Below the pieces are notes generated by a model that ran no database searches, was not told where the DNA came from, and saw nothing but the letters and a program-made list of their open reading frames with translations. Shown piece after piece: positions 46,020 through 55,400 of a stretch of 64,000 nucleotides of DNA; within the stretch, counting starts at the first letter, position 1, and each line of letters opens with the position of its first letter. The DNA is from Cryptomeria japonica. Taxonomy: Eukaryota > Streptophyta > Pinopsida > Cupressales > Cupressaceae. A program made the translations under genes and the position numbers. The stretch lies in the NCBI RefSeq assembly GCF_030272615.1, contig NC_081410.1, positions 221,453,415 to 221,517,414 of the forward strand, read 5' to 3'.

Positions 46020-49000
46020 ATGTCAGATTTTTATTTGCAAAATGTTCATACTTTTGATGATTATTATGAGTATAGCCAAGATGAATTAGATGAAGCTTTA
46101 GATGAGTTTTTGAACCCAAAGGATGCTAAACCTTCATTTTACCAAAAACTCATAAACCTTGTTACTATGCCATTTAGGTGTGATGAGAAAGATAAGTCAA
46201 ATGGTTCCTCTCAAGGATACATTCCTATCCACTCTTCCCCTGAATCTAGTAACATGGTTGTTTTCAATAATCCCCTCTATGAAGAGATGTCTCCTTTTGA
46301 ATCAAAAGACAAACCTTTTAACCGATATGATCATGCTTTGTTGGATGATGCTCTTGATGACTTTGTGGCTTTGTCGAAACCTTTAAACAAAAACAAGACC
46401 TCTAAATTGGTTAACATGATAAATTTGAATGAATATAACAAGCCTCTCCTTGAAGTCCAAGGTGCTTATCCTTCTCCCACCTTTCAAATTCCTAAAACTC
46501 CTCTCCTTACTGTCCAAGGAAGGTATGATCATGATTCCTTTCGTACCCTGAATAAACCAATCATCACCGTGCAAGGAAGAAAACCTATAAGTCCTTACAA
46601 TTATGCTAAGCAAATAACTAGAGAGAGTTATCATGCGGTTGCCCATACCTATCATACCAGAAATAATAGGCAACCTAATCCTCCTCCTGTTATTCCAGTT
46701 TCCCTTCCTAATCCTCAACCAATTCTTCCTCAAGCTCCCCGTATTTCGCAAGTTATGGGTAAGGAATATGATCTCATAGAACAACTCAAAGCTACCCCTG
46801 CTAAGATATCCCTTTGGGATTTGATTCAAACTTCTTCCGCTTATCATGGAATGTTACAAGATGCCTTGAAAGATTTGAATGTTCCTCCACCGAATACATC
46901 TAGTAATATAGCATCTTTTGTTAACTCTGTGATGAATCCTAAAGCTCAAATTGTGTTTACCCAAGATGAGTTGCCTACTAGTGAAATTCAACAGCAATAT
47001 GATCCCTTGATGATTGTGGTTATCATGAAAGACACTGCTATAAGACGAACACTAGTAGATAATGGCTCTGGCCTTAATGTGTGTAGCATTAATTTATTGC
47101 ATAAGATGAATGTGGATACATCTCTTATGGAGCCTGACTCTCGTCCCATTCGTGGCTTTGACAATGTGGCTAAGACTTCATTAGGTATCATCACCTTACC
47201 TCTCACAGTGGGACCTGTTACTTTGCCTACTCCTATCCATGTTATGCCTGGAAATTTAACATATAACTTGTTATTAGGGAGGCCTTGGATTCACAGCATG
47301 CAAGCTATCCCCTCTACATTGCATAGACAAGTTAAATTCGTTTATAACAATAAGACATACACCTTGATGGGTGATACTAATTTTCAAGCTTGTCTACAAA
47401 CGTCTAATTCCAAAGGAGAGTCTTCTAAGCCCTCCTCGTCTAGTGATGACTCTTTAAACAAGAAACCTATCGATGAGTCTTCGCTTTCCGATGATCAAAA
47501 TCCTTCGGATGAGTCTGGAACTCCTGGAGAAGATCCTTCTCGACTTGAAAATACGCATGAAAAGGATTTTGATCCTGAGAAGGTTCTCGCAGAAGATGAT
47601 TGGGGATCTCTTGATTTTAACCCTACCTTTGTAGGTGAATATAAGGTTCCTTCTAGAGAAATTAAAGTTGGAAAGAAGGAAGAAGCTGAAAATCATAAGG
47701 TTGAAAAGAAAGAAGAAGCTAAAAATCAATCAACCTTACCTGAATCTATGAGTAATAATTTTGTGGCCGCTTCTCAAACTCCTTCTCCTGACATCTATAA
47801 TTATGAAGAGTTTGATTCTTTGTCTTATGAAAAACCACCTTCTCTTCCTGAAATGGCCGATCATTATGGTCGTGGTTTTCGCATTTTCGCTAAGCATGGG
47901 TATCATGGAAAAGGTTGTGGTGCTAATGAACAAGGGATAAGAGTTCCTCTAGAGACTAATTTTCACAATTATGCCTTTGGACTTGGCTATAATCCCTGCA
48001 GACGTACTAAAGCTTCTAAAAGACCATGCATTAGTGTTAATGCTATATCTACATCTTTATCAATACAACATCCTGAGTATATTGATGGGGATCCTTCGGG
48101 TGATTGTGCTTTGGATATCTTCCCTACCGACGATGCTTTAGCTGAGTTCTTGGGAGCCTATGACACTCTTCCTCGTTATCATCACAATAGGGGACTCCCT
48201 TATTGTTTGAACACTGAAGCCTATTTTGGAAAAGAGATTGATAATGATGAGATTGTGAAAGAATTCCCTCAGTTAAAGGATACTCCTCAACAAAGTAATC
48301 TTCTCATAAGTGACACCACTGATGTTAAGATGGATCCTTGCAATAAAGAGAAAGTCATTAAAATTGGGAAATGTTTGGATGAAGAGGAACAGAAACAATA
48401 TGAAGAACTATTGCATGAATTCCCTGAGATCTTTGCTTGGGCATATTCTGACATGCCTAGTATAGATCCTAAGATCGTTACTCATAATATTGTCTTAGTT
48501 CCTGACGCTAAGCCCGTGAAACAAAAGATTCAAAAAATGAATCCTAAGGTGGCTCTGCTTGTTAAGGCTGAGATTGAAAAATTATTGGAGGCTGGATTTA
48601 TCCGCCCTATTGACTATTCCCCATGGATTTCGAATATTGTCGCTGTGGCTAAACCAGACAACAAAATAAGAATGTGTACTGACTTTCAAGATTTGAATAA
48701 AGCTTCCTTGAAAGATGATTTCCCTCTTCCAAACATTGACATGATAGTTGATTCTACGGCAGGACATGCCTTGTTATCCTTCATGGATGGTTTTTCAGGT
48801 TACAATCAAATTTTTATTAACCCTCAAGATCAATTCAAAACTGCTTTCACCACTCCTTGGGGTACGTTTTGTTGGATAATGATGCCTTTTGGACTTAAAA
48901 ACGTCGGTGCAACTTATCAACGAGCGATGACCCTTATCTTTCATGATTATATGCATAAGATTTTAGAGGATTATGTTGATGATATTTTGGCCAAATCCTT

Positions 49001-51599
49001 TCTTCGCATGGATCATGTTAAAGTCCTTCGTCAAATCTTTGAAAGAATTTGTAAATATCACATGTGCTTGAATCCCCGAAAATGTGTTTTTGGTGTGGAT
49101 AGTGGAAAACTATTAGGGTTCATAGTTTTGCATCGTGGGATTGAGGTGGATACTAAGAAAATAGATGCTATTGTTAACATGCCACCTCCTCGAAATGTAT
49201 CTCAACTTAAAAGCTTACAAGGAAAGATTCAAGCTATTCGTAGGTTTGTGTCTCAACTTGCGGATCGTACCTTTCCTTTTACTCAACTTCTTAAAAAGGA
49301 TATCACTTTTCAATGGAATGAGGATTGTCAGCAAGCATTTGAAGATTTAAAAGTGTACTTGGCTAGTCCTCCTATTCTTCAACCTGCTGAACCTTCTAAA
49401 CCCTTCCTTCTGTATACAGCTGCTTCCTCTCATGCTCTCGCAGCATTGTTGGCACAACATGATAAAGATGGTAAGGAATGTCCGGTTTATTACATAAGTC
49501 GTACCTTACTCGATTATGAGACCCGATATTCTGTGATAGAAAGACAATGCTTGGCCTTGGTATTTGCGACTCAGAAATTGAGGCATTATCTTTTGAATTC
49601 AGAAGTCCATGTCATGGTAAAGTTTGATCCTTTGAAGCATCTTTTCTCTAAAACTGATTTATCAGGACGTCTAGCTAAGTGGGTTATGATGTTAACTGAA
49701 TTTGACCTTAAATTTGTTTCACAAAGAACAATTAAAGGGCAAGCGTTGACTGATCACTTAGTTGAGGCCCCTTCACCTTTCTCCTTCCCTAACCCTGAGT
49801 CCTTTCCTGACGACTTCATTCTTTCTATAGAGAAAGATGAAACTTGGGAGTTGTACTTTGATGGTTCTAAGTGTCGTACGGGATCGGGGGCAGGGGTTGT
49901 TCTGATTTCTCCCACGAAGAAGTCCATTCCTTTATCATATCGTCTAAATTTCCTATGTACCAATAACATTGCTGAGTATGAGGCTCTTATAGCAGGAATA
50001 AAAGCAGCCTTAGCTCTGAATATAAAACACATACATATCTATGGAGATTCGCAATTGATTATAAGACAAGTAACAGGAGTATATCAAGCAAAACAAGACA
50101 AATTATCACAATATAAAGCCCTTGCTATCTCTTTATTACAAAATTTCGATTCTTATACCATGGAACCTGTTCCTCGAAAAGATAATCGACATGCGGATGC
50201 AATGGCATGTGTGGCTTCTCTAGTATCTTTAGAGGACCCTATGGTCGATCTTAATTTCGTTATTCACAACCTTATTTCTCTAGCTATTGTAGACGATTCT
50301 AGCTTGGTAACATGTTGTGACTTTGTAGACTCAGATGAATGGTTCTCGCATATCATAAGATATTTGACCGATGGTACCTTTCCTGATTCCTCTAATAGGA
50401 ACACTAGGGCTAGAATCCGCAAGCTGTCTGCTAGATATATCATCCTTTCTAATGTCCTTTATCGAAGGGGTTATGAGGGTCTTCTCCTCCGTTGTCTTAA
50501 CAAATCGGAAATCCCTGTTGTTCTTGAAGAGGCACATTCAGGTGCCTGTGGGGGGCATTTTGGGGGCAAATCCCTGGTTCATAGGTTGCTTCGTATGGGA
50601 TACTATTGGCAAACTATGCAAAAGGATTCCTTTTCATTTGTTAAAAAATGTCATCAATGTCAACAACATAATAATCTGATTCATGCTCCTGCCCAAGAAC
50701 TTCGTTCTCAAGTAGCTTCTTGGCCTTTCTCCGCATGGGGTTTGGATCTTATTGGAAAAATTTCTCCTCCTTCATCTCAAGGACACACCTTCATTATAAC
50801 TGCAACAGATTACTTTACGAAATGGGTAGAAGCTATTCCTCTTCGCTCTACTACTGCTGAAGTGATTTGTCAATTTCTTCTAGAAAACATCATTTCTCGA
50901 TTTGGGATACCTTCCACTATTATCTCAGATAATGGGACATCGTTTAAAAACAAGGATGTGAAGAAATTCCTCGAGAAGTATCATATCAAACATCGATTTT
51001 CTACACCATATTATCCTCAATCAAATGGCCAAGCCGAATCATCCAATAAGATAATTGAACAAATTCTTCGTAAAACCGTGAATAAGCATGGTAAGGATTG
51101 GAGTAACCAGCTGATCTATGCTCTTTGGGCTTACCGAACGAGTGTACGAATTGCTACGGGAACTACTCCTTATAATCTTGTTTATGGTGCTGATGCTATT
51201 ATGCCCTTAGAATTAGAGATTCCATCACTTAGGGTTTCTCTCAAAGGTATAGTAGATGATGACTCTTATAGAGAACAACGACTTCAACAGCTTGAGATGC
51301 TTGACGAACAGCGCATAAACGCTCTTGAGCATATTCAAGCGTATCACAAAACTCTACAACGAAGCTATAATGACAAGGTTATTCAACGTTCCTTCTCAGT
51401 AGGCGACTTAGTCCTTTATGAGAATCAGCGCAATGTGAATGCCTTGCCTGCAGAAAAGGGAAAATTTAGTCCTAATTGGCTTGGACCATATATCGTTATT
51501 GAGGATTATGGATCAGGTGCTTACAAAATAGTGGATGTAGACGGTACGCCTCTTAAAGAACCTATCAATGCTATGCACTTGCGTAGATATTATGCTTAA
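46020..51599 (+). CDS. RE8 Pol polyprotein (PR, G-patch, RT, two RNase H, IN), 1859 aa
   Basis: The ATG at 46020 is the first in frame after the primer site. Residues 1-290 are acidic and low-complexity, with three spaced P(L/I)xVQG motifs; no Gag capsid or zinc knuckle is present. Protease is at about 347 (LVDNGSGLNVC, the DNGS form usual in Tat). A G-patch-like motif lies at 615-650 (FRIFAKHGYHGKGCGANEQG). RT spans about 830-1080, with FMDGFSGYNQ near 921 and YVDDILAKS near 984. The first RNase H (about 1128) reads YTAASSHA, so its first Asp is lost. The second, archaeal-type RNase H starts at 1276 (LYFDGSKCRTGSGAG) and keeps its acidic residues. Integrase has its zinc motif at 1504-1550, then Asp (GLDLIGK), Asp (SDNGTS) and Glu (SNGQAESSNK). 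All key integrase and RT residues are present. Confidence 0.93.
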   Translation: MSDFYLQNVHTFDDYYEYSQDELDEALDEFLNPKDAKPSFYQKLINLVTMPFRCDEKDKSNGSSQGYIPIHSSPESSNMVVFNNPLYEEMSPFESKDKPFNRYDHALLDDALDDFVALSKPLNKNKTSKLVNMINLNEYNKPLLEVQGAYPSPTFQIPKTPLLTVQGRYDHDSFRTLNKPIITVQGRKPISPYNYAKQITRESYHAVAHTYHTRNNRQPNPPPVIPVSLPNPQPILPQAPRISQVMGKEYDLIEQLKATPAKISLWDLIQTSSAYHGMLQDALKDLNVPPPNTSSNIASFVNSVMNPKAQIVFTQDELPTSEIQQQYDPLMIVVIMKDTAIRRTLVDNGSGLNVCSINLLHKMNVDTSLMEPDSRPIRGFDNVAKTSLGIITLPLTVGPVTLPTPIHVMPGNLTYNLLLGRPWIHSMQAIPSTLHRQVKFVYNNKTYTLMGDTNFQACLQTSNSKGESSKPSSSSDDSLNKKPIDESSLSDDQNPSDESGTPGEDPSRLENTHEKDFDPEKVLAEDDWGSLDFNPTFVGEYKVPSREIKVGKKEEAENHKVEKKEEAKNQSTLPESMSNNFVAASQTPSPDIYNYEEFDSLSYEKPPSLPEMADHYGRGFRIFAKHGYHGKGCGANEQGIRVPLETNFHNYAFGLGYNPCRRTKASKRPCISVNAISTSLSIQHPEYIDGDPSGDCALDIFPTDDALAEFLGAYDTLPRYHHNRGLPYCLNTEAYFGKEIDNDEIVKEFPQLKDTPQQSNLLISDTTDVKMDPCNKEKVIKIGKCLDEEEQKQYEELLHEFPEIFAWAYSDMPSIDPKIVTHNIVLVPDAKPVKQKIQKMNPKVALLVKAEIEKLLEAGFIRPIDYSPWISNIVAVAKPDNKIRMCTDFQDLNKASLKDDFPLPNIDMIVDSTAGHALLSFMDGFSGYNQIFINPQDQFKTAFTTPWGTFCWIMMPFGLKNVGATYQRAMTLIFHDYMHKILEDYVDDILAKSFLRMDHVKVLRQIFERICKYHMCLNPRKCVFGVDSGKLLGFIVLHRGIEVDTKKIDAIVNMPPPRNVSQLKSLQGKIQAIRRFVSQLADRTFPFTQLLKKDITFQWNEDCQQAFEDLKVYLASPPILQPAEPSKPFLLYTAASSHALAALLAQHDKDGKECPVYYISRTLLDYETRYSVIERQCLALVFATQKLRHYLLNSEVHVMVKFDPLKHLFSKTDLSGRLAKWVMMLTEFDLKFVSQRTIKGQALTDHLVEAPSPFSFPNPESFPDDFILSIEKDETWELYFDGSKCRTGSGAGVVLISPTKKSIPLSYRLNFLCTNNIAEYEALIAGIKAALALNIKHIHIYGDSQLIIRQVTGVYQAKQDKLSQYKALAISLLQNFDSYTMEPVPRKDNRHADAMACVASLVSLEDPMVDLNFVIHNLISLAIVDDSSLVTCCDFVDSDEWFSHIIRYLTDGTFPDSSNRNTRARIRKLSARYIILSNVLYRRGYEGLLLRCLNKSEIPVVLEEAHSGACGGHFGGKSLVHRLLRMGYYWQTMQKDSFSFVKKCHQCQQHNNLIHAPAQELRSQVASWPFSAWGLDLIGKISPPSSQGHTFIITATDYFTKWVEAIPLRSTTAEVICQFLLENIISRFGIPSTIISDNGTSFKNKDVKKFLEKYHIKHRFSTPYYPQSNGQAESSNKIIEQILRKTVNKHGKDWSNQLIYALWAYRTSVRIATGTTPYNLVYGADAIMPLELEIPSLRVSLKGIVDDDSYREQRLQQLEMLDEQRINALEHIQAYHKTLQRSYNDKVIQRSFSVGDLVLYENQRNVNALPAEKGKFSPNWLGPYIVIEDYGSGAYKIVDVDGTPLKEPINAMHLRRYYA

Positions 51600-52209
51600 T
51601 TCTTCATTCTTCATCTATCTTCTTTTCAATTCTTCAACATTGGATAATATGTTAGTGTCTCTTAATTAAAGCAAAATAGAATTAAATGTTATGTTGTTTA
51701 ATCTATATTGCTTCGTTCCTGACAAGCGTGTCTTCTTACTTTATGGTTTGTCTTGAATTCATTTATGTAAATTGTAAAAGATTTACATTTTTTTTTTTCA
51801 TTATGCTAGCATATTATACAATGTCTTTATGTGTTAAGTAGAATCGTATCATGTTGTGTTTAAATTCAAAATTAAATCACATTAGTTATATGATTCTTAG
51901 ACTTAATGCATATTTCTTCCTTATCATCAATGTCGTACTTGATTAAATATTTTAATTAAGTCACACATGTATCAATTTAATCATGGAGCATTGAGAAATC
52001 AATCACATGGAAATTAAATTCTGAACATACATGTACATTTACCAGATGTATTAGATTTAATCAAAGCAAAATATACATTGTTTTAGGCATTAAAGATAAC
52101 ACATTTGAGACAAAAGAGAAGCATGTATATATACATATATATGTGTGTGAATCGTATACAAACATAGGTCACTGTATATCCAAAATGTGACCTCTCCTAC
52201 ATCATACAA
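51600..52209. other. RE8 spacer between pol and the antisense gene
   Basis: AT-rich, non-coding on both strands. It holds a T run at about 51789 and an alternating (ta/tg) stretch at about 52127-52150. As the 3' flank of both convergent genes it may hold both poly(A) regions. Confidence 0.5.
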
Positions 52210-52405
52210 TCATCTCCTATCCCTAGGGCTAGTGGCTGGAGAGTGTCGACTGGATGCTCCCTCCTGATCTGGCCGTGGAGGTGGACCCATGGGTGTGTAG
52301 CGCGATACAGATCATGAGTGACTCCGAGAGGAACTCCTACGATCCCTATCCATAAGGATCACACGATAGGTGGTAGCCTCGGTCTGGGCCGCTACTAGAT
52401 CTCGC

Positions 52406-52540
52406 CGAACCTGCTGGAGGTCCTCTGATAGGACTCTCTCTCTCTGCCGCGCCTACTGAAGGTCCTCTGATAGGACTCTATCTCTCTGCCGTGCCTGCTG
52501 GAGGTCCTCTGATAGGACTCTCTCTCTCTCCCTCCATATA
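52406..52540 (-). repeat. 42-bp tandem repeat encoding a 14-aa unit
   Basis: Three units of ggtcctctgataggactct type sequence lie in exon 3 of the PMD gene. They encode VLSEDLQQARQRD-like heptad-rich units, probably a coiled coil. One unit has a TAG in place of CAG. Confidence 0.8.
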
Positions 52541-54506
52541 TCTACCTGTACTCGGAATGGGAAAAAAAAATCCTCATGCCGACCCGCGTTCCCCTGAGGC
52601 CTATAGGCAATCTGTGAGGAACTAGGGATCTGTGCTATCATGGAAATGTCTGTCATTGCCTGCTGAATCAAGGAACACCATTCCTGCACATTAGCTGTGG
52701 CAGTAGAACAGATTTTTTGTTAATACCGTTCTTTATCATCAAAACATTAATCAATCAATATAAACCTACTATACCTGGGTCTCCCTCGCGCCAGTAGGGA
52801 TCATGATATGGTAGTATCTGTGACTGAGAACCGCTAGGCTCCCCTCGCTCGTATACTCTATCCATGATGGGTGTAGGCTGGACGGTACTGGTGACAGGTT
52901 TCCGTATCACCTCCTGCTCCCCCTGTTGGAGAATAGGAGGTGGATCCAGAGCTATGGTATCGTCTCCTGAATGGTGGGGAGCTGCATCTAACTCCTCCTC
53001 ATCATCTCTATCCTCCTCCTCCTCATCCTCCTCGTCATCATCATCCTCGTCCTCATCCGCATCATCACCTGCATCCTCATCCTCCTCCTCCTTGTCACTG
53101 GGCTGATCACCTATAGGTGGATCAGGATCTTCCGCCTCCTCATGATCCTCTCCCTCCTCTGGCTCCTCTGACCTGGATCCCTCATCCTCATCTCGATCTC
53201 CATGTCTCCATGGGCCTGGATAGCCTGTCGGATGATCTGGTGGAAAGATAGGACCTGGATATGATCTCATGAACCATGAAACATATCTACGCTGTGCTCC
53301 AGGCTCTGTAGAATAGTCAGTGACTACATCCTGATCAGATCCCTCTAAATCTGTCATCTCAATATCATCTACCGTCGGTCTCGCTACTGCTCCAGGTCTG
53401 GGAAGGACCTGTGAGTGTCGAGTATAGATGGGCACATCGGCTGGAACACACTGCTCTAGTCCGAACTGCCTCCGTACTCGGTCAAAGTAGAAAGGGACTA
53501 TGATGTGTGCATATCGTCTCCGCAGTAGGTGGTTCCTCTGTAGGCATGCTAACTGTCTCTTCATACCATCCCATATGTGCATCAGTAGGTAAGGTCTCCA
53601 CACTATCACCTCGGATGTCAGTCTGTCAATAATCACTCTCCAATATAATAAATCTCCAAATCTCCACTCTCTGGTAAGTGGATAAGCGAACACCCTAGGT
53701 CGCTCGCTCGCTGTACTCAGTGGAAAGCCGACAGGCCTGGTGCATGTGAAGTGCTCTAAAATCCACACCTGTAGAAGTGTGCATGTCATCAAACTACAAC
53801 CCTATCCAAATACATACTCCCCAAGGTCGTGATAGAGATGCGCAAGCATACTCCGACCCCACGCATACACTCTCCTGTGTCTCTCCATCGCTCTGATACA
53901 CCATGTGAGGCCCCCATGCATGTGTGTCCCTCGCCCATTAGGGCAGACGGCTAGTGCTATGATGGCTATCATAAGGCATCTCAGAAGTGGTACCTCCCCT
54001 GTAGGATGTAAGAGCCAGCTGACCATGATGCGACCTCTCGTCTCGCTCGGCATGACTCTCCCTATGCAATACACCTGCTCTCTCTGATGATCCTCCGCTG
54101 ACCGATCGGTCGCGTATGTAACTGTCGCTCCTCTGATAGGAAGACGAAGTATATGGTACACATCCTCGAGTGTGACCGTCAGCTCTCCTACTGGAAGGTG
54201 AAAGGTGCATGTGTCAGGATCCCATCGCTCCATCAAGGCCATCAGCATCGCAGGATGAAATCGAATGGCCGGCATCAAAATCACGTACCACAATCCTACA
54301 ATCGATAGTGTGTCTCTCTCTGACTGAGTCAGTCATGGAATCTGATCTCGCAAAGTGCGAAGAATATGTCCCGCTGTGTGCTCTCTCATGTACGGGAGAC
54401 CCTGCAACACAAAAACATGACGATAATCAGTACTCGATCATCAAAATCGCAAATGCAAACCGTCGCACATCGTATGCTAGCCCCGGAACCTCTCGCCAAG
54501 CCCTGA

Positions 54507-54655
54507 TTGGGGACCATGGCGCCCTATCAGGGACCATGGCGCCCTGAAGGGACCATGGCGCCCTGCAGGGACCATGGCGCCCCTGTCAGGGACCATGGCG
54601 CCCTGGGGGGACCAAGGCGCCCCTCAGGGACCATGGCGCCCTGGGTGGGCCCCGG
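54507..54655. repeat. Seven-copy ggaccatggcgccc array in PMD intron 1
   Basis: Seven units of gggaccatggcgccctg spaced 18-21 bp apart lie inside the first intron of the antisense gene (one unit has ggaccaagg). The same core occurs once directly and twice inverted (gggcgccctggtcc) in each LTR of this element. Confidence 0.88.
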
Positions 54656-54815
54656 TCAGCCTTCGAGGCCCGCATACGATCACGGAAAAGTCAAACATGC
54701 AAAAAATCAAAAGTCAAACGTTCAGTCAACTCACCTCGTCCAGTGGCTCGTCGTCGATCACGGCCTGGCGCAGGATCTCGATCCTCGTGGGATGCTCCGA
54801 TCGTCGTGAAGGCAT

Positions 54816-55400
54816 GATGATGGCTATGTGGGCTCCGCTACACTGAATAGTATCCTAAAATTGACAAAGTGACGAATACAAGTGTCACTTTCGAGGTATA
54901 TACTCTCGTTCGTTTATTCTTACTTTTTGAAACCCTAATCTTTCCTCTGTCATTCATCTTATCATAACTTGAGTTTGGGAGATGCGATTTTCGAGCCATT
55001 TGTTGCGTTGGAATCGTACTTTCCTTCCCCTACTCTCAGGATGTTCCAAAAAGTGCTCTGATGAAGCCTATTTAGTGAACACCCCTCATCAATACTCTCT
55101 TAAACAATTTGTCGCAAGTAAACATGCTACCCTATTTCACCTCCCTAATAAGCAAGTCGAAACAGGGGGGGGCATACAGCTACTCACAGATTTCATCACT
55201 TTCCCTAGTAAGCATTAGGTGATTTTGTGATCTAACGTTTGTTTTGTAGGGTACGGTTCCTAACTGTGTACTGCAGATACCGCTGGGGGCTTCGTCTGAC
55301 AACTTATGGATATATCCTTTTTTCAAATGATGTTTACTTTTCTGTACTTTAGCTTGCATATGCACGTAGTACTCATATGACTGCTAAAGTGGGGGCTAAA
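54816..55400. promoter_or_regulatory. Upstream region of PMD gene and RE8 polypurine tract
   Basis: In minus-strand sense, gagagtatataccte-like sequence at about 54895-54905 could be the TATA box, some 85 bases before the ATG at 54815. A 78-codon plus-strand ORF at 54982-55218 has no recognised domain. The purine tract aaagtgggggctaaa (55386-55400) ends at the 3' LTR and primes plus-strand synthesis. Confidence 0.5.

Larger units (their letters stand above)
52210..54815 (-). pseudogene. Antisense plant mobile domain (PMD) gene in RE8, three exons
   Basis: Exon 1 54815-54735 (MPSRRSEHPTRIEILRQ start), donor gtgagt. Exon 2 54401-52775, acceptor ttgcag, donor gtatag. Exon 3 52694-52210, acceptor ccacag. 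The joins keep the frame. Exon 2 has the PMD signature ALMERWDPDTCTFHLPVGEL then LEDVYHILRLPI, and later LLQVWILEHF with TRPVGFPL. PMD proteins (MAIN/MAIL1 type) act in silencing, and the domain is known in plant gypsy and Mutator-like elements. A long Asp/Glu tract (53100-52990) and a 14-residue repeat (VLSEDLQQARQRD) follow. Nonsense codons: TGA after RDQIP, TAG after EYVFG (53805), TAG in the repeat (near 52455) and TGA near 52310. All fit C-to-T change on one strand. Confidence 0.82.

Noticed and set aside
46383-46847. 154-codon minus-strand ORF inside RE8 pol
   Set aside because: Antisense shadow of the open Pol frame; no domain or splice signals.
52864-53106. Serine-rich plus-strand ORF
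   Set aside because: Shadow of the Asp/Glu tract in the antisense PMD gene.
54507-54655. Seven short direct repeats as a CRISPR-like array
   Set aside because: Units are contiguous with 2-5 bp between them, so this is a simple tandem repeat within an intron.
54982-55218. 78-codon ORF before the RE8 3' LTR
   Set aside because: It has no known domain and lies in the region where Tat elements carry non-coding sequence; not enough support to call it a gene.
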